This document shows, piece after piece, positions 4,788 to 7,151 of a stretch of 7,151 nt of DNA. The stretch is from the NCBI GenBank assembly GCA_012513545.1, contig JAAZCB010000245.1, forward strand, positions 1 to 7,151, given 5' to 3'. The notes beneath the pieces were generated by a model. It ran no database searches. It was not told the origin of the DNA and saw nothing but the letters and a program-made list of their open reading frames with translations. Numbering within the stretch: position 1 is the stretch's first letter; the number at the start of each line of letters is the position of its first letter. A program made the position numbers and the translations under genes. This DNA is from Clostridiaceae bacterium. GTDB taxonomy: Bacteria; Bacillota_A; Clostridia; Acetivibrionales; Acetivibrionaceae.

Positions 4788-5849
4788 TTACCCTACTTCT
4801 TCCTCTTCGTCATAAAAAGGCAACGGAGTTATCGGTCCCCACCCTGGGCGAGAAGGCGTATTATAATAACTATGGATGGCATTTTTTTCTGTTGTTGCTA
4901 CTTGGGCTCCTCGTCTTTTAAAAGCATTCGTAACTGCATGACGTGGATGATCAGAATCATCTTTAGCAGCAGATACAAATGCAGTCTTTGTCATATCGCT
5001 ATCTTTTGGAACTATATCTCCGATTACTCTATTTAATACTGATGGTGATACATTATTGCGGCTACCATGGTGAGGGATTTGTATAAAGCAACATTCCTTT
5101 AAATCTACATCAATAGCTTCTGCATAATCAGCAGCACTATTTAGCGAAATAATTCCCGAATCCCCTGTAAGCAAAATCCTCTTATCGTCTATATCACCGT
5201 ATAGAACTACACTGGTTTCATTAATTTCACTGGTGCTGACATCTTCTGAGAGATTATCTTTATCCCATTGTGACGCTATCCATTGTATTACTTTCTTTGC
5301 ATAAAAACCGGCTTTCTCAAGCAAAGATTCCTTTATTTCAGGAGTTTTATTAGATTTTGTTATTAACTCCAAATAATCATATTTACTAGGCGATAAGACA
5401 GTGAAAACTCCTATTTTTTCTCCCTGAAATGGTTCTTTAATTGTGATATTTTTTTCCTCAGCTAATTGTGTAAGAGAATAAGCCATTTTGAAACTCTCCT
5501 GCAATTTAGCTGCAAGACTATTTTCTGTAATACGACCATCCTTGACCGCTTCAAGGATTTCGGCTGAATACTCCCAGGGCTTATGAATCCAAAGCTCATC
5601 TACAGTCAAACAATTTAAAATTTCGGTCAGCCCTGAGGCATGGTCATTATCAGGATGGGTATTAACCACATAATTTACATGCTCTGTTTTATAATACTTT
5701 TTTATATGCTCTACTAGAGCTTGACCCGATTCCTTTGTTCCTCCATCGATGACAATAACTTTATAGTTACCTTCTGTTCCCCATCTTGCTGCTATAGCAT
5801 CACCACTTTTTCCAGTTCCAACTGGTAAGAAATCAATTTCATAAGGCAT
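4788..5849 (-). CDS. ComEC-type metallo-beta-lactamase-fold hydrolase
   Basis: A 353-residue soluble protein resembling the MBL domain of ComEC/Rec2, without the ComEC membrane channel. Numbered from ATG 5849: VIVIDGGT at 31-38, the metal-binding THPDNDH at 64-70, the NETSVVL strand at 210-216, LLTGDSG at 226-232 with a metal-ligand Asp at 230, and IPHHGSRNN at 258-266 with the late His. These are the expected two-metal ligands, so it should be an active phosphodiesterase or nuclease-like hydrolase; the substrate is not predictable. I chose ATG 5849 because AAAGGAG (5859-5865) lies nine bases upstream and the family starts at this point (MPYEIDFLPVGTGKSGDAI); a longer frame to 5930 adds 27 unlikely residues. 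It is co-transcribed with the four-helix membrane protein. No signal peptide is seen. Confidence 0.88.
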   Translation of the reverse strand: MPYEIDFLPVGTGKSGDAIAARWGTEGNYKVIVIDGGTKESGQALVEHIKKYYKTEHVNYVVNTHPDNDHASGLTEILNCLTVDELWIHKPWEYSAEILEAVKDGRITENSLAAKLQESFKMAYSLTQLAEEKNITIKEPFQGEKIGVFTVLSPSKYDYLELITKSNKTPEIKESLLEKAGFYAKKVIQWIASQWDKDNLSEDVSTSEINETSVVLYGDIDDKRILLTGDSGIISLNSAADYAEAIDVDLKECCFIQIPHHGSRNNVSPSVLNRVIGDIVPKDSDMTKTAFVSAAKDDSDHPRHAVTNAFKRRGAQVATTEKNAIHSYYNTPSRPGWGPITPLPFYDEEEEVG

Positions 5850-5982
5850 AGATAAATTCTCCTTTATAAATAATTTTTTCGGAGAAAGAAGGATTTTAAA
5901 GAATAGCATAGAAGTATGAAGCGTAATCATTTAAAATGGTGGCGGGTTCCTTCCGTCTCCGCTAATTTGGAAAATTATTAAA

Positions 5983-6033
5983 TTAAGCAAAGCCGTCGGA
6001 GCCAACGACGGTTTTTGCTATTTTAATACTCAA
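5983..6033 (-). CDS. Possible 16-residue leader peptide
   Basis: AAAGGAG (6041-6047) stands seven bases before a TTG that opens MSIKIAKTVVGSDGFA and stop. An in-frame ATG at 6060 would give 25 residues but has no site of its own. The last half of the ORF is the CCGTCG/CGACGG stem, so ribosome movement would alter the hairpin, as in attenuators. It has no homologue I recognise and may be chance. Confidence 0.25.
   Translation of the reverse strand: MSIKIAKTVVGSDGFA
5987..6019 (+). terminator. Rho-independent terminator-like hairpin, + strand
   Basis: Stem CCGTCG (5993-5998) and CGACGG (6006-6011) with a seven-base loop is followed by TTTTTGC, and outer AGCAAA/TTTGCT can extend the stem. No + strand gene precedes it, so it would end an unseen short or antisense transcript. 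On the minus strand it is a stem without a strong T-run. Confidence 0.4.
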
Positions 6034-6116
6034 TAAAACTCTCCTTTCGTCATTACTCATAGCATGGCCACCAGCATGCTACTGTATATATTGAGCCCAA
6101 AATTTTTCAGGCTTAA

Positions 6117-6146
6117 TAACTATTATTGAGCTATTGTGTATGTCAA
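6117..6146 (-). promoter_or_regulatory. Possible promoter for the MBL operon leader
   Basis: On the minus strand a perfect TTGACA (6141-6146) is followed after 18 bases by TAGTTA (6117-6122), a weak -10. It would place all hairpins of the leader in the transcript. Confidence 0.3.
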
Positions 6147-6204
6147 TTATTGCGTCTCTTTTGTTCCATATAATTTTGATTCTATTTAATTGATTCTATA
6201 TTCA

Positions 6205-6615
6205 CTATGCATCTTCATTAACACTCTCTGCTTCGTCATTTTTATCTAAGCGCACTTTCAAATCCACAATCAACATTTTAAAACTTTCATCCCAATACGT
6301 TAAATAACGTATTGATTTTTCCGAAAATCTTTGCTCATAATCTTCCGGAAAATATCTCATTAAGAACCTAATGAAATCTTTACTATTTATTCTTACATAG
6401 CCATTTTTTTCTTTGGCCATAAACGGGATGGCCTGTGTATCTTCCTTTTCTGCTGCAGCCACTCCAACAATTAAATTATTTTTATCAAACCCCAATTTAA
6501 TGTATTCTGGTTTTCCTAGCTGTTCTACTGCAGCTCTGCTAAATGTTAATCCGTACTGAGCAATTGAAACAGAAAGAGGTCCAAGGGTAGGATTAAAGAA
6601 TTCAAATTCAAACAT
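6205..6615 (-). CDS. Uncharacterised 136-residue protein
   Basis: A small soluble protein of unknown function, apparently alpha/beta. Visible features are an N-terminal MFEFEFFNP, then LTFSRAAVEQLGKPEYIKLGFDKNNLIVGV (residues about 23-52), which reads as a helix, a conserved-looking GxPEY turn and two strands. IPFMAKEKNGYVRINSKDF and an acidic tail DKNDEAESVNEDA follow. The LGxPEYxxLGFD pattern is one I associate with small proteins on clostridial mobile elements, but I cannot give a function. No signal peptide, transmembrane helix or metal-binding Cys motif is present. The start is secure: ATG 6615 is seven bases after GGAGG (6623-6627), with a strong promoter about 50 bases upstream. It is a single-gene unit about 270 bases upstream of the MBL leader ribosome binding region, in the same direction, so read-through into that operon is possible. 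Confidence 0.75.
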   Translation of the reverse strand: MFEFEFFNPTLGPLSVSIAQYGLTFSRAAVEQLGKPEYIKLGFDKNNLIVGVAAAEKEDTQAIPFMAKEKNGYVRINSKDFIRFLMRYFPEDYEQRFSEKSIRYLTYWDESFKMLIVDLKVRLDKNDEAESVNEDA

Positions 6616-6665
6616 CGCTCTGCCTCCTTTTTCCTTATTTCTTCGTTGCTATGCATCTTTTTATA

Positions 6666-6694
6666 ATCATAATCTCATTTTTCGATTGCGTCAA
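6666..6694 (-). promoter_or_regulatory. Sigma-A promoter for the 136-residue gene
   Basis: On the minus strand TTGACG (6689-6694), a 17-base spacer and TATGAT (6666-6671). Transcription would start near 6659, giving an untranslated leader of about 45 bases. Confidence 0.75.
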
Positions 6695-6900
6695 TTATAG
6701 CACGCTGCCGCATGGACTATCCTATTATTTTTCCGTATTGTATCTTATGTAAATTTTTTCTGCGTCTCTTTTATGATTCACTTTTTCATTATAACAAACC
6801 AATTCTGTAATTAGAAGTATTTATGGCACCCTATTTTCTTGACAAAAAAAAGCCCCTCAGCAACTATCGGAAGTGCGAAGACGGCAGATCACTTTCCCAA

Positions 6901-6926
6901 AAGAAAAAGCTCCTGTTAAGGAGCTT
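6901..6926 (-). terminator. Leftward rho-independent terminator
   Basis: On the minus strand, AAGCTCCT-TAAC-AGGAGCTT (6907-6926) forms a perfect 8-bp stem with a four-base loop, followed by TTTTTCTT. It should end a transcript coming from the right of the window; the gene it serves is not within the window. Confidence 0.7.
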
Positions 6927-7048
6927 CGGGATAAATATGCTGTTTTCTCTTCATATTCTTATGCCGTTATCGGGAAGTATAGTTGAATAAAATGGAAACA
7001 AAAAAACACCACTCCGCATGCCTGTACCCTATGTGGGACATCCCCTTA

Positions 7049-7070
7049 CCAACTGCCCAACTAGCCAAGC
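7049..7070 (+). repeat. Degenerate octamer array CCAACTAG
   Basis: CCAACTGC, CCAACTAG and CCAAGC stand in tandem. The exact 8-base unit is the one repeated at 3337-3360. Confidence 0.45.
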
Positions 7071-7074
7071 AACC

Positions 7075-7150
7075 GGTCGACTAATAGTCGCTCCTACACC
7101 GCATGAGCGTAATGCTTTTCTAAGCAGCCTGGTCGACAGGGTCGTCGACC
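7075..7150 (-). repeat. GTAG-type REP-like sequence at the right edge
   Basis: On the minus strand TGTAGGAGCGACTATTAG followed by TCGACC (7075-7098) matches the 2577-2600 copy in layout: GTAGG(G/A)GCG, CTATTAG, then a partly complementary arm. GGTCGAC recurs at 7131-7137 and pairs with GTCGACC at 7144-7150, so the segment is bounded by related arms and may continue beyond the window. Confidence 0.5.
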
Positions 7151-7151
7151 C

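Larger units (their letters stand above)
5850..6204 (-). other. Structured leader region upstream of the MBL operon
   Basis: No sizeable gene is seen in these 355 bases. Read leftward they hold a possible promoter (6117-6146), hairpin TTAAGCC...GGCTCAA (6091-6116), hairpin TAGCATG...CATGCTA (6060-6081), a good ribosome binding site with a 16-codon ORF (5983-6033), the CCGTCG...CGACGG hairpin (5993-6011), a GCGG...CCGC pair (about 5943-5963), then about 90 A+T-rich bases to the MBL start. I could not match it to a known riboswitch. Confidence 0.45.
6616..7151. other. Right-hand 536 bases without a convincing gene
   Basis: Apart from the promoter at 6666-6694, this stretch holds an A+T-rich part (6616-6840), a T-tract terminator zone for leftward transcription (6842-6926), and a right end with the octamer array (7049-7070) and REP-like sequence (7075-7150). 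A minus-strand frame of about 39 codons is open from the right edge, but it runs through the repeats and has no recognisable content. Confidence 0.55.

Noticed and set aside
4670..5036. Plus-strand open frames over the membrane protein/MBL junction
   Set aside because: Antisense to two well-supported genes, without ribosome binding sites or recognisable content.
5850..5930. N-terminal extension of the MBL protein by 27 residues
   Set aside because: AAAGGAG nine bases before ATG 5849 and the family-like N-terminus favour the shorter form; the extension contains that ribosome binding site.
5931..5970. T-box or cobalamin riboswitch resemblance (GGTGGCGGGTTCC on +, ACCCGCCACC on -)
   Set aside because: Only short partial similarity; the T-box GGGTGGNACCGCG core and the rest of the cobalamin consensus are missing.
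7035..7151. Minus-strand partial gene entering from the right edge
   Set aside because: About 39 open codons, but they run through the REP-like and octamer repeats and carry no recognisable protein signal.

Overview
The window looks like an accessory (phage- or plasmid-derived) segment of a Firmicutes chromosome, most likely a clostridial or Peptococcaceae-type anaerobe. Reasons: strong GGAGG-type ribosome binding sites, sigma-A promoters of the TTGACA/TATAAT kind, a ComK-like gene at the left edge, AT-rich coding DNA, and GC-rich palindromic REP-like repeats with a GGGGACTGTCCCC core. The species assignment is inference.

Left part (1-876): the 5' part of a leftward ComK-like regulator gene runs off the edge. 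A divergent spacer follows, with one promoter in each direction, and then a small XRE-family helix-turn-helix repressor. A 16-bp palindrome (consensus GTCAACTATAGTTGAC) occurs once upstream of the repressor gene and once at its 3' end. Both leftmost genes appear to lack a normal start codon at the expected place behind an excellent ribosome binding site.

Central part (877-4027, rightward): a lambda O/P-style replication module. It has an initiator with an N-terminal phage RepO-like winged helix, five 20-bp iterons embedded in frame in the initiator gene, an A+T-rich stretch directly after them (a probable origin), and an overlapping DnaC-like AAA+ helicase loader. After a 438-bp stretch of REP-like palindromes come two small genes, each encoding only a diverged copy of the initiator's DNA-binding domain. 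These stand-alone paralogues are the most unusual part of the window; they could act as replication or copy-number modulators at the iterons, which is inference.

Right part (4028-7151, leftward): a two-gene operon encodes a ComEC-type metallo-beta-lactamase-fold hydrolase and a four-helix membrane protein, preceded by a structured leader. Upstream lies an orphan 136-residue gene of unknown function with its own good promoter. The last 536 bases have no convincing gene and hold a leftward terminator, short tandem repeats and more REP-like sequence. No integrase, transposase, rRNA, tRNA or CRISPR array was seen.
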